Source: Streptomyces sp. (GTDB lineage Bacteria; Actinomycetota; Actinomycetes; Streptomycetales; Streptomycetaceae). From it: a DNA stretch of 64,000 nucleotides. The notes under the pieces are model-generated. The model was not told where the DNA came from and made no database searches. It saw nothing but the letters and a program-made list of their open reading frames with translations. The stretch is taken from NCBI GenBank assembly GCA_013362785.1, contig JABFVM010000208.1, forward strand, positions 1 through 64,000, read 5' to 3'. Below, in pieces: positions 49,647-59,230 of this stretch (the first letter of the stretch is position 1; each line of letters opens with the position of its first letter). A program made the position numbers and the translations under genes.

Positions 49647-50378
49647 ATGACTTCCGAGGTGCCCGTACCCCAGCTCAACGACTGGTACGACCAGTTGACC
49701 GTCGAGATCATCGAGCGTGTCTGTGCCCCGGACTCCGGCTGTCTGGACATCGGTGCCGGCGGTGGCGAGATCCTCACGCACATGCGGCGGGCCGCCCCGC
49801 AGGGCCGGCACCTCGCGGTCGAGCCGTTGCCGTACTACGCCGACCAACTGCGCCGTGATTTCCCCGAAGTCACCGTGTGGCAGGCCGCCGCGGCCGACAG
49901 CAACGGCCGGGACAGCTTCGTCCACGTGGTCTCCAACCCCGGTTACAGCGGCCTGCGCCGCCGTCCGTACGACCGCGCCGACGAAACCCTGGAAGAGATC
50001 GCGGTGGACACCGTACGGCTGGACGACGTCGTCCCCGAGGACGCCCGCGTCGATCTGGTGAAGGTGGATGTGGAGGGGGGTGAGGTGGGCGCCCTGCGCG
50101 GGGCGGCGGAGCTGCTGCGCCGGCAGTCACCCGTCGTGGTCTTCGAGCACGGCGGCGATCACGCGATGCGCGACTACGGCACCACCAGCGACGAACTGTG
50201 GGCGCTGCTGGTCGACGACCTCGGCTACACGCTGTACACCCTGCCGGCCTGGCTGGCGGCGGATCCGGGACTCGACCGGGACGCCTTCGCCGCCGAGCTG
50301 CGCACGCAGTGGTACTTCGTCGCCGATCGCGCGCCCCTGTCCGCCCGTTCCCCCCGAGGAGATGTGCATCCGTCATGA
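49647..50378 (+). CDS. FkbM-family SAM-dependent methyltransferase
   Basis: 243-aa protein. Motif I is GCLDIGAGGGEILTHM near residues 31-46, LAVEPLPYYADQL follows strand 2, and the FkbM signature DLVKVDVEGGEVGALRGA is near 138-155. FkbM enzymes O-methylate hydroxyls on macrolides and sugars, so this is a good candidate for one of the sugar methyl ethers. ATG 49647 is 1 bp after the small ORF; the ribosome site GGAGAGGT lies within that ORF. The stop overlaps the oxygenase start. Confidence 0.87.
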   Translation: MTSEVPVPQLNDWYDQLTVEIIERVCAPDSGCLDIGAGGGEILTHMRRAAPQGRHLAVEPLPYYADQLRRDFPEVTVWQAAAADSNGRDSFVHVVSNPGYSGLRRRPYDRADETLEEIAVDTVRLDDVVPEDARVDLVKVDVEGGEVGALRGAAELLRRQSPVVVFEHGGDHAMRDYGTTSDELWALLVDDLGYTLYTLPAWLAADPGLDRDAFAAELRTQWYFVADRAPLSARSPRGDVHPS

Positions 50379-51316
50379 CCGATACCACTTCCCCCTCCCT
50401 CACCTCCCTCGCGGTCCCCGAATGCCATATCCGTGAGACCGGCCTGCTCCCCGAGCACGTCACCGCGTTCCGGCGGCAGGGTGTGCTGGCCGTGCGCGGC
50501 CTGCTGAGCCCCGCCGAACTGGAGTCGGTGCAAGAGGCGGCGGCCGGCCTGATCGACGACGCCTGGCGCACCCGGTCCCTGCACGACACCATCTGGACGC
50601 TGGAGCCCGACGACCCCGACGCGGCCCCGGTCCGCATCGAGTACGTCGTGGACAAGTCCCCGGTGATGGCCAGGCTCGCGGGCCATCCGCTGCTGCTGCA
50701 GGCCATGGAGGCCCTGGTCGGCCCGAACCTGATCCCGACCTGGGACAGCATGGTGTTCAAGACCACCGCGGGCGCGCCCCGGCTGGCCTGGCACCGCGAC
50801 GGCCAGATGTACGACGAGCCGGTCGCCGTCACCGGCGGCGGCCGGGTCATCGACGTGGGCGTCTACCTGGACCCCGCGCCCGAGGACAACTGCGTCTGGG
50901 CCATCCCGCAGTCCAACTACTGGCCGGACGAGCAGATCACCGAGACCGCCGGGCGGCTCAACGCCACCGAGTGGGACGCGACCGGGGCCGTACCGGCCGT
51001 GATGAACCCGGGCGACGCCCTGCTGCACAACATCCTGACGCTGCACGGCGCTCCGGCGGTGGTGGGCAAGCAGCGCAGGGTCGTCTACTACGAGTACCGG
51101 CCCGGCGAGGTGGAGCGTCACATCGGCCCGCACACGCCCGAGTACGTGGGGCTCAAGCAGCAGGTGCTGCGCTCCTGCCTGGAGCAGCGGGCCGCGTCCG
51201 CGGCGCACCGGGACGAGGAGCCCTTCGAGTACCGCCCGGTGGAGCAGTACCGGCTGTGGGACGAGTCCCCGGCCATCTCCGGCCTGCGGTTCCCGCACGA
51301 GGAGTACTGGCGGTGA
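50375..51316 (+). CDS. PhyH-type Fe(II)/2-oxoglutarate oxygenase (long form)
   Basis: 313-aa oxygenase. The iron ligands are H140-x-D142 (LAWHRDGQMYD) and H224 (NILTLHGAP), with R235 as the likely 2-oxoglutarate Arg. The VGVYLDPAPEDNCVWAIPQSN segment is typical of PhyH. At 313 aa it is longer than the other oxygenases here, with an extra C-terminal part after residue 245. In everninomicin work an EvdMO1-like long oxygenase is distinguished from the shorter EvdO1/O2, and this may be its counterpart. ATG 50375 is coupled to the FkbM gene. Confidence 0.86.
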   Translation: MTDTTSPSLTSLAVPECHIRETGLLPEHVTAFRRQGVLAVRGLLSPAELESVQEAAAGLIDDAWRTRSLHDTIWTLEPDDPDAAPVRIEYVVDKSPVMARLAGHPLLLQAMEALVGPNLIPTWDSMVFKTTAGAPRLAWHRDGQMYDEPVAVTGGGRVIDVGVYLDPAPEDNCVWAIPQSNYWPDEQITETAGRLNATEWDATGAVPAVMNPGDALLHNILTLHGAPAVVGKQRRVVYYEYRPGEVERHIGPHTPEYVGLKQQVLRSCLEQRAASAAHRDEEPFEYRPVEQYRLWDESPAISGLRFPHEEYWR

Positions 51317-52149
51317 CGAACCTGCTGAACCGTCTGCCGCTGGTGGGTGCGCTGGCCCCGGCGAGGACCCGCTCAGGCGGTGTGCCCACCGCGGAGGAGG
51401 TCATCGCCGAGCGTTACCGGGAGCGGACCGATCCGCGTCCCGGCGACTGGGCCTACGCCCATCTGCTCGACCTGCGCCTGGCGCTGGCCGAGCAGCTCGC
51501 CGGGGCGACGGGTCGCTGGCTCGACTTCGGTGCGGGCACCTCGCCGTACCGCGATCTGCTCCCCGGCGCCCGGCTGGAGACCGCCGAGATGCGCGGCGGT
51601 GAGGACCTGACGGCGGACCACGAACTCGACGAGGCCGGGCTGAGCGCCCTTCCGGACGGCACGTTCGACGGTGTGCTCTCCACCCAGGTCCTGGAGCATG
51701 TGACGGACCCGGACACGCACCTGCGAGAGGCGCTGCGGCTGCTGCGGCCGGGCGGCAGGCTGGTGCTGTCCACGCACGGCGTCTGGGAGGAGCACGGCGG
51801 CCAGGACCTGTGGCGCTGGACCGCCGACGGACTCGCGGCCCAGGCCGAGCGGGCCGGGTTCACGGTGGACCGCGCGGTCAAGCTCACCTGCGGACCCCGA
51901 GGACTGCTGCTCCTGCTGCGCCACCACGGCCGGCAGCACGGCTGGCCGGCGGGCGGTCCGGTGGGCCTGCTGCTGCGCACCCTGACCCTGGCCGACCGGC
52001 TGCGCCCGCGCATCGTCGACGACTACCTCGACCGGGTCTTCGCCGACCGGGGCCGTGTCGAGGGCCCGACCGAGCCCTTCTACCTGGACATCCTGCTGAC
52101 CGCCACCAAGCCGGGCGCACCAAAGAAGCCGGAGAGGCACGCGACATGA
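51313..52149 (+). CDS. SAM-dependent methyltransferase
   Basis: 278-aa class I methyltransferase. Motif I is WLDFGAGTSPYRDLLPG near residues 71-87, motif IV FDGVLSTQVLEHVTDPDTHL near 117-136, and LRLLRPGGRLVLSTHG follows. The C-terminal 80 residues (LLLLRHHGRQHGWPAGG then LLLRTLTLADRLRP) are more hydrophobic than in usual methyltransferases and may contact the membrane or a partner. GTG 51313 overlaps the oxygenase stop and the gene ends on the ATG of the radical SAM gene. Confidence 0.84.
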   Translation: MTNLLNRLPLVGALAPARTRSGGVPTAEEVIAERYRERTDPRPGDWAYAHLLDLRLALAEQLAGATGRWLDFGAGTSPYRDLLPGARLETAEMRGGEDLTADHELDEAGLSALPDGTFDGVLSTQVLEHVTDPDTHLREALRLLRPGGRLVLSTHGVWEEHGGQDLWRWTADGLAAQAERAGFTVDRAVKLTCGPRGLLLLLRHHGRQHGWPAGGPVGLLLRTLTLADRLRPRIVDDYLDRVFADRGRVEGPTEPFYLDILLTATKPGAPKKPERHAT

Positions 52150-53332
52150 CCGAGCACCAGCCGAGCCCCACCATGTGCGTGCTGCCGTGGATCCACCAGT
52201 GCGCCTCCATCGACGGTGTCTACGGCCGCTGCTGTGTGGACGACTCCATGTACCACAACGAGCTGTACGAATCCGCGGACGAGCCGGTCTTCAAGCTCAA
52301 CGCCGACGCGCTCGGCTGTGCGCCCAACTCCCGCTACGCGCGCGACAATCCCGACGAGGTCAGGGGCCTGACCGAGGCGTTCAACAGCCCCAACATGCGC
52401 CGGACCCGGCTGGCGATGCTGGCCGGCGAGCGGGTGTCCGCGTGCGACTACTGCTATCACCGCGAGGACCGGGGCGCGACCTCCTACCGGCAGAGCATCA
52501 ACGAGCGGTTCGCCGACACGGTGGACTTCGCCGATCTGGCCGAACGCACCGCTCCCGACGGCACGTTCGACGAGTTCCCGTTCTTCCTCGACATCCGGTT
52601 CGGCAACACCTGCAACCTGCGGTGCGTGATGTGCGCCTACCCGGTCAGCTCCGGCTGGGGTGCCAAGAAGCGGCCGCCGTGGTCGTCCGCGGTGATCGAC
52701 CCCTACCGGGAGGACGAGGAGCTCTGGGCGACGCTGCGCGAGAACGCCCACCTCATCAGGCGGCTGTACTTCGCGGGCGGCGAGCCGTTCATGCAGCCCG
52801 GCCACTTCGCGCTGCTGGACCTGCTGATCGAGACCGGCAACGCGGGCAACGTCGACATCGTCTACAACTCCAACCTCACGGTGCTGCCGGAGAAGGTCTT
52901 CGAACGCTTCACGCACTTCAAGAGCGTCGGGATCGGCGCGTCCTGCGACGGCGTCGGCGAGGTCTTCGAGCAGATCCGCCAGCCCGCGAAGTGGGACGTA
53001 TTCGTCGCGAACGTACGCCGCGCCAAGACCGAGGTGAACCTGTGGCTCCAGGTCGCACCGCAGCGGCTGAACCTGTGGGGGCTGCGCGACCTGCTGCACT
53101 TCGCCCGCGAGGAGGGCCTCGACGCGGACCTGGCCAATGTCGTGCAGTGGCCCGACGACCTGTCCGTCGCCAATCTCCCGGACGAGGAGAAGCAGCGGGC
53201 GACCGTCGAACTCACCGAACTCGCCGAGTGGTGCGACGGCCTGGACTGGGCCAAGCCCGCCGGACACCTGCGGGCACTGACCGCGTTCATGAACGCCGCC
53301 GACCCGTCCGAACTCATCGCCGAAGGAGGAGC

Positions 53333-53336
<4 letters not shown>
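52146..53336 (+). CDS. aviX12: Radical SAM epimerase with N-terminal twitch-type cysteines (AviX12)
   Basis: 396-aa radical SAM enzyme. The [4Fe-4S] motif is C156-x3-C160-x2-C163 (TCNLRCVMC), preceded by FFLDIRFGN and followed by the SAM-binding YFAGGEPFMQPGH. Cysteines at 11, 19, 29, 30, 58, 100 and 103 lie before the core (TMCVLPWIHQCA, RCC, CDYCYH), a permuted twitch/SPASM-like arrangement suggesting an auxiliary cluster. In the avilamycin system AviX12 was reported to epimerise a glucose unit to the mannose unit needed for activity. The coupling to exporter genes places it late in the pathway. Confidence 0.92.
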
Positions 53337-54300
<964 letters not shown>

Positions 54301-54304
<4 letters not shown>

Positions 54305-55098
54305 CGGCCTTGCTGGGAAGGGCCCGGTGGGCTCTCGCCGACGGATGGGTGGTCGGCCGCGCCAACATGATCAACTGGCGGCGCAATCCCGGGCTGATCT
54401 TCTACTGCATGATGTTCCCGATCATGACGGTGGTCTTCGGGTACGTGTTCGGCAGTGCCATGTCGGTGGCGGGCGGCGGGGACTACCGCCAGTTCCTGAT
54501 GCCGGGGCTGTTCGGACAGGCGATGATGTTCGGCGTCGTGACGAGCATGCTGGCCGTCACCAGCGCCGTCTCCCGGGGCGTGACCGACCGGTTCCGCTCG
54601 ATGCCCATGGCACAGTCGGGCGTAGCGCTGGGCCGCAGCTTCGCCGACATGTTCAGCTCGCTGATCGAGCTGACGATCCTCCTCGGATGCGGACTGCTCG
54701 TCGGCTGGCGCTGGCACGAGGGCCCCGGCAAGGCGCTGGCGGCGCTCGGACTGCTGCTGCTCTGGCGCTACTCGCTCATCTGGGTCGGGATCTACCTGGG
54801 GCTGCTGCTGCCCCCGGAGGCCGCGGGGGCCGCGTATGTGCCCCTGCTGCCCTTGACGATGCTGGCGAACACGTTTGTCTCGCCGGAGAAGATGCCCGGC
54901 TGGCTGGGCCACATCGCGGAGTGGAACCCGCTGTCGTCGACGGTGTCCGCCTGCCGGGAGCTGTTCGGCAACCCGGGCGTCACCGGCGGCTCGTGGGTCG
55001 CCGAGCACGCGATCGGGCTGGCCTTCGCCTGGCCCGCCGTACTGCTGCTGCTCTTCGTTCCGCTGTCGGTGCGCCGCTACCGGACGCTCAGCCGATGA
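54301..55098 (+). CDS. aviABC2: ABC-2 type permease (DrrB type)
   Basis: 265-aa membrane protein with six predicted helices: near residues 30-50, 68-95, 118-140, 148-170, 175-195 and 235-255. The ABC-2 signature region RSMPMAQSGVALGRSFADM is in the first cytoplasmic loop and LANTFVSPEKMPGWLGHIAEWNPLS near the C-terminal part. It forms the membrane half of the exporter with aviABC1; the genes overlap by 4 bp. Confidence 0.93.
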
Positions 55099-56099
55099 CC
55101 ATAGGAGAGGTGAAACCGGCGATGAACGCCGAGTCGCGCGCCGTCCGGCTCTACCGGACCATGCGCCTGATCAGGGAATTCGAGGAACGCTGCCTGGCGA
55201 TGTCGCTCTCCGGAGAGATCGTCGGCGGCATCCATCCGTACATCGGCCAGGAGGCGGTCGCCGCCGGGGTCTGCGCGGCGCTCACCAAGGACGACGTCGT
55301 CACCAGCACCCACCGCGGCCATGGCCACGTCCTCGCCAAGGGAGCCGACCCGAAGCGGACGCTGGCCGAGCTGTGCGGCACGACCGCCGGCCTGAACCGG
55401 GGCCGGGGCGGCTCGATGCACGCCGCCGACGTCGGCCTCGGCATCTACGGCGCGAACGGCATCGTGGGGGCGGGCGCGCCCATCGCCGCCGGTGCGGCCT
55501 GGACGTTCCAGCGGCACGGCGACGGCCGGGTGGCGGTGGCCTTCTTCGGCGACGGCGCGCTCAGCCAGGGCGTGGTGCTGGAAGCCTTCAACCTGGCGGC
55601 CCTGTGGAAACTGCCGGTGGTGTTCGTCTGCGAGAACAACGGCTACGCGACCAGCCTGCCGCTGAACCGGGCGCTGGCCGGCGACCCGGTGGAACGCGCG
55701 GCCGGGTTCGGTCTGACGGCGCGCTCGGTGGACGGAATGGACGCCGACGCCACCGCCGACGCGGCCGCCGAGGCCGTTGAACGCTGCCGCGAGGGCGGCG
55801 GTCCGACGTTCCTGGACTGCCGGACCTACCGGTTCAACGGCCACCACTCCTTCGAGGAGCAGTTCGGGCTGAACTACCGGGACGACGCCGAGGTCGGCGA
55901 CTGGCGTGCGCGCGACCCGCTGCGGACCCAGAGCACCCGGATCGACGGTGCGACGGCGCACGCCATCGACGCCGAGATCGGCACGCTGATCGACGAGGCC
56001 GTGGAGTTCGCCCGCGCGGGCCGGGCCCCCGACCCCGACGAGGCGCTGCACCACCTTTACGCCGACGGCACGACAGCACGGCCCGGAGTGATGATCTGA
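55095..56099 (+). CDS. aviB1: TPP-dependent dehydrogenase E1 component, alpha subunit
   Basis: 334-aa alpha subunit of a pyruvate/acetoin-dehydrogenase-type E1. The TPP/Mg motif GDGALSQG at 152-159 ends at N181/N182 (CENNGYATS). RGHGHVLAKGADP and GRGGSMHAADVGLGIYGANGIVGAG are E1 alpha hallmarks. Genetic work on avilamycin ties aviB1/aviB2 to the acetyl-derived two-carbon branch of the terminal eurekanate unit. No E2 or E3 gene is nearby, which fits acyl transfer to a sugar ketone, not acyl-CoA formation. The start ATG 55095 overlaps the permease stop; ATG 55122 is an alternative. Confidence 0.92.
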   Translation: MTIGEVKPAMNAESRAVRLYRTMRLIREFEERCLAMSLSGEIVGGIHPYIGQEAVAAGVCAALTKDDVVTSTHRGHGHVLAKGADPKRTLAELCGTTAGLNRGRGGSMHAADVGLGIYGANGIVGAGAPIAAGAAWTFQRHGDGRVAVAFFGDGALSQGVVLEAFNLAALWKLPVVFVCENNGYATSLPLNRALAGDPVERAAGFGLTARSVDGMDADATADAAAEAVERCREGGGPTFLDCRTYRFNGHHSFEEQFGLNYRDDAEVGDWRARDPLRTQSTRIDGATAHAIDAEIGTLIDEAVEFARAGRAPDPDEALHHLYADGTTARPGVMI

Positions 56100-57061
56100 T
56101 GGCTGCACTCGCGTACATCACAGCGCTGAACCAGGCGCTCCACGACGAGATGGCGAGCGACGACCGCGTCTGCGTCTTCGGCGAGGACGTGCGGATCGGC
56201 CTCACCCAGGTCGCCGCGGGGCTGCACGACCGCTTCGGCGACGGACGCGTCGTCGACACACCGCTGTCGGAACAGGCCTTCACCAGCCTGGCCACCGGCG
56301 CGGCGATGGCGGGGCAGCGACCGGTCGTGGAGTACCAGATCCCGTCGCTGCTGTATCTGGTGTTCGAGCAGATCGCCAACCAGGCACACAAGTTCTCGCT
56401 GATGACCGGCGGACAGGTGGAGGTCCCGGTCACCTATCTGGTGCCGGGCTCCGGTTCCCGGTCGGGCATGGCCGGCCAGCACTCCGACCATCCCTACAGC
56501 CTGTTCGCGCACGTCGGCATCAAGACCGTGCTGCCCGCGACCGCTTCCGACGCCTACGGCCTGCTCCTCTCGGCCGTCCGCGACCCGGACCCGGTGGCCG
56601 TCTTCGCGCCGAGCGCGCTGATGGGGACGGTCGAGGAGGTGTCCGGCGAGCTGGGCCCGGTGCCGCTCGGCAAGGCCCGGATCCATCGCCCGGGCGAGGA
56701 CGTCACCGTCGTAGCCACCGGGCAGTTCGTCCATGTCGCCCTGGCTGTCGCGGCGGCGATGGAGGACGAGGCGTCGATCGAGGTCGTGGACCCGCGCACC
56801 ATCTACCCGGTGGACTGGGACACGATCCGGGCGTCGGTGGCGAAGACCGGGCGGCTGGTCGTGATCGACGACGCCAACCGGATGTGCGGATTCGGCGCCG
56901 AGGTACTGGCCACCGCGGCGGAGCAGTTCGATCTGGTGGCCCCGCCCAAGCGGGTGACCCGGCCGGACGGCGCGGTCATCCCCTACGCGCTCGTGCTCGA
57001 CCAGGCGTTGCTGCCGAACGCGACCCAACTGACCGACGCCATCCGCGCCGTTCTGAAGTGA
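56099..57061 (+). CDS. aviB2: TPP-dependent dehydrogenase E1 component, beta subunit
   Basis: 320-aa beta subunit pairing with the preceding gene product to form the alpha2-beta2 enzyme. Typical segments are VCVFGEDVRIG, RVVDTPLSEQAFTSLATGAAMAG (catalytic Glu near residue 58), YLVPGSGSRSGMAGQHSDHPYSLFAHV, and the transketolase C-terminal domain IEVVDPRTIYPVDWDTIRASV. ATG 56099 overlaps the alpha stop by 1 bp (TGATG). It ends 28 bp before a glycosyltransferase gene. Confidence 0.92.
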   Translation: MAALAYITALNQALHDEMASDDRVCVFGEDVRIGLTQVAAGLHDRFGDGRVVDTPLSEQAFTSLATGAAMAGQRPVVEYQIPSLLYLVFEQIANQAHKFSLMTGGQVEVPVTYLVPGSGSRSGMAGQHSDHPYSLFAHVGIKTVLPATASDAYGLLLSAVRDPDPVAVFAPSALMGTVEEVSGELGPVPLGKARIHRPGEDVTVVATGQFVHVALAVAAAMEDEASIEVVDPRTIYPVDWDTIRASVAKTGRLVVIDDANRMCGFGAEVLATAAEQFDLVAPPKRVTRPDGAVIPYALVLDQALLPNATQLTDAIRAVLK

Positions 57062-57089
57062 CGCGGTCCTGATGCGAACGGGAGAGAAG

Positions 57090-58109
57090 ATGAATTCCGA
57101 GCGTCGGCCGCGGGTCATGACGATCACCGTGGGGACCAACGAGCTGCGCTGGCTGGACCGTTGTCTCGGATCCTTGCTGGCCAGCGACACCACCGGCTTC
57201 GACCTGGAGGTCTGCTACGTCGACAACGACTCGGCGGACGGCAGTGTCGAGCATGTGCGCGCGACCTATCCCGAAGTGACGATCATCCGCAACGACCGCA
57301 ATCTGGGCTTCGCCGGGGCGAACAACGTCGGCATGCGCCGGGCCCTGGAGTCCGGTGTGGATCACGTGTTCCTCGTCAACCCCGACACCTGGACGCCGCC
57401 CGGCCTGGTGCGCGGGCTCACCGAACTGGCCGAGGAATGGCCGGAGTACGGCATCGTGGGCCCGTTGCAGTACCGCTACGACCCGGACTCCACGGCGCTC
57501 GACGAGTTCAACGAGTGGACGCACACGGCCCTGTGGCTGGGCGAGCAGCACGCCTTCGCCGGCGACGGGCTCGCCCACCCCTCCTCCGCGGGCCCCCCGA
57601 AGGGACGGGCCCCGCGGACGCTGGAGCACGCCTACGTACAGGGGTCGGCGCTCTTCGCCCGGACCGCGATGCTGCGCGAGATCGGGCTGCTCGACGAGGT
57701 GCTGCACACCTACTACGAGGAGACCGACCTGTGCCGCCGGGCCCGATGGGCGGGCTGGCGGGTGGCCCTGCACCTGGACCTCGGCATCCAGCACCGGGGC
57801 GGCGGCGGGGCCGCCGTGCCCAGCACCTACAGCCGGGTCCACATGCGGCGCAACCGCTACTACTACCTCCTCACGGACGTCGACTGGCATCCGGCGAAGG
57901 CCGCCCGGCTCGCCGGACGCTGGCTCGTGGCGGACCTCCTGGGGCACAGCGTCGTCGGCCGGGTCCCGGCCGCGACGGGAGCGCGCGAGACGGTCGAGGC
58001 GCTGCGCTGGCTCGCCGACCGGGTGCCGACCATGCGCTCCCGCCGCCGGGACCACCGCGCGCTGCGCGCCCGGGGCCGGACCGGTGGGGCGAAGGGAGGG
58101 GCCCGATGA
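57090..58109 (+). CDS. Family 2 (GT-A) glycosyltransferase, rhamnosyltransferase-like
   Basis: 339-aa protein. The nucleotide-binding start is VMTITVGTNELRWLDRCLGSLLAS, then CYVDNDSADGSVEHV and NLGFAGANNVGMRRAL. The DxD-like motif is FLVNPDTW near residue 96, and YYEETDLCRRARWAGWRV supplies the catalytic base E-x-D. This layout is that of rhamnosyl- and mycolyl-galactan-type GT2 enzymes. ATG 57090 with GGGAGAG upstream is preferred over ATG 57072, which lacks a ribosome site. The stop overlaps the next glycosyltransferase. Confidence 0.86.
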   Translation: MNSERRPRVMTITVGTNELRWLDRCLGSLLASDTTGFDLEVCYVDNDSADGSVEHVRATYPEVTIIRNDRNLGFAGANNVGMRRALESGVDHVFLVNPDTWTPPGLVRGLTELAEEWPEYGIVGPLQYRYDPDSTALDEFNEWTHTALWLGEQHAFAGDGLAHPSSAGPPKGRAPRTLEHAYVQGSALFARTAMLREIGLLDEVLHTYYEETDLCRRARWAGWRVALHLDLGIQHRGGGGAAVPSTYSRVHMRRNRYYYLLTDVDWHPAKAARLAGRWLVADLLGHSVVGRVPAATGARETVEALRWLADRVPTMRSRRRDHRALRARGRTGGAKGGAR

Positions 58110-59134
58110 GGCCGTTGAAGGTCGCGCTGGTCAACATCCCGCTGCGGGTCCCCGGGAGCGATGAATGGATCTCCGTACCTCCCCAGGGGTACGGCGGCAT
58201 CCAGTGGGTCGTCGCCAACCTGATGGACGGACTGCTGGACCTCGGCCACGAGGTCTTCCTGCTGGGCGCCCCGGGCAGCCCGGCCGGGCGTCCGGGACTG
58301 ACCGTCGTACCGGCCGGCGAGCCGGAGGAGATCGAGCGGTGGCTGCGCACCGCGGATGTCGACGTGGTCCACGACCACAGCGGCGGGGTGATCGGCCCGG
58401 CCGGGCTGCCGCCGGGCACCGCGTTCATCAGCTCGCACCACTTCACCACCCGGCCGGTCAACCCCGTCGGCTGCACCTACAGTTCCCGGGCGCAGCGCGC
58501 GCACTGCGGGGGCGGCGACGCCGCGCCCGTGATTCCGATACCGGTCGACCCGGCCCGTTACCGGTCCGCCGCGGACGCCGTGGCCAAGGAGGACTTCCTG
58601 CTCTTCATGGGGCGGGTCTCGCCGCACAAGGGGGCGCTGGAAGCGGCCGCGTTCGCGCACGCCTGCGGCCGGCGCCTGGTGCTGGGCGGGCCCGTCTGGG
58701 AGCCGGACTACTTCGACGAGATCACTCGCCGGTACGGCTCGACCGTGGAGCCCATCGGTGAGGTGGGCGGCGAACGGCGCCTCGACCTGCTCGCCTCCGC
58801 ACATGCGGTGCTGGCCATGTCCCAGGCCGTCACCGGGCCGTGGGGCGGCATCTGGTGCGAGCCCGGCGCGACGGTGGTCTCCGAGGCCGCCGTGAGCGGC
58901 ACGCCGGTCGTGGGCACGGGCAACGGCTGCCTGGCGGAGATCGTGCCGTCGGTCGGCCAGGTCGTGGCGTACGGCACCGACTTCGCGCCCGACGAAGCAC
59001 GCCGGACCCTTGCGGAGCTGCCGACGGCCGGCGAGGTCCGGCGCGCGGCGGTCCGACTGTGGGGTCATGTCACCATCGCCGAACGGTATGTGGAGCAGTA
59101 CCGCAGGCTGCTGTCCGGAGTGACCTGGAAGTGA
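58106..59134 (+). CDS. Family 4 (GT-B) glycosyltransferase
   Basis: 342-aa protein. The N-terminal half begins KVALVNIPLRVPGSDEWISVPPQGYGGIQWVVANL, a GT4-type acceptor lobe with the Y-GG-I motif, then DVDVVHDHSGG. The C-terminal half has FMGRVSPHKGALEAAAFA and GGIWCEPGATVVSEAAVSGTPVVGTGNG, the E-x7-E donor site of GT4 enzymes. It is the last gene of the long coupled run (stop/start overlap with the preceding GT2 gene) and is followed by a strong hairpin. In avilamycin, aviGT4 attaches eurekanate; whether this is that gene is not decidable here. Confidence 0.87.
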   Translation: MRPLKVALVNIPLRVPGSDEWISVPPQGYGGIQWVVANLMDGLLDLGHEVFLLGAPGSPAGRPGLTVVPAGEPEEIERWLRTADVDVVHDHSGGVIGPAGLPPGTAFISSHHFTTRPVNPVGCTYSSRAQRAHCGGGDAAPVIPIPVDPARYRSAADAVAKEDFLLFMGRVSPHKGALEAAAFAHACGRRLVLGGPVWEPDYFDEITRRYGSTVEPIGEVGGERRLDLLASAHAVLAMSQAVTGPWGGIWCEPGATVVSEAAVSGTPVVGTGNGCLAEIVPSVGQVVAYGTDFAPDEARRTLAELPTAGEVRRAAVRLWGHVTIAERYVEQYRRLLSGVTWK

Positions 59135-59137
59135 GGA

Positions 59138-59175
59138 GCCGAGGTCCGCGGCGGGGGAACCCCACGGACCTCGGC
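59138..59175. terminator. Terminator at the end of the long biosynthetic operon
   Basis: An 11-bp perfect stem (GCCGAGGTCCG / CGGACCTCGGC) with an inner GGGG/CCCC pairing lies between the two convergent genes. It starts 4 bp after the glycosyltransferase stop. Confidence 0.82.
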
Positions 59176-59182
59176 ACGTCTT

Positions 59183-59230
59183 CAGCGCTTGTCCCAGCGC
59201 CTGTCTCAGTGCCTGTCTCAGTGCTTGTCG
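59183..59230. repeat. Four tandem 12-bp units spanning the 3' end of the oxygenase gene
   Basis: CAGCGCTTGTCC, CAGCGCCTGTCT, CAGTGCCTGTCT and CAGTGCTTGTCG follow each other. On the minus strand each unit reads GAC-ARG-CRC-TGA/TGG. The unit therefore carries the last three codons and the stop codon of the oxygenase gene, copied in frame behind the true stop at 59218. Confidence 0.85.
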
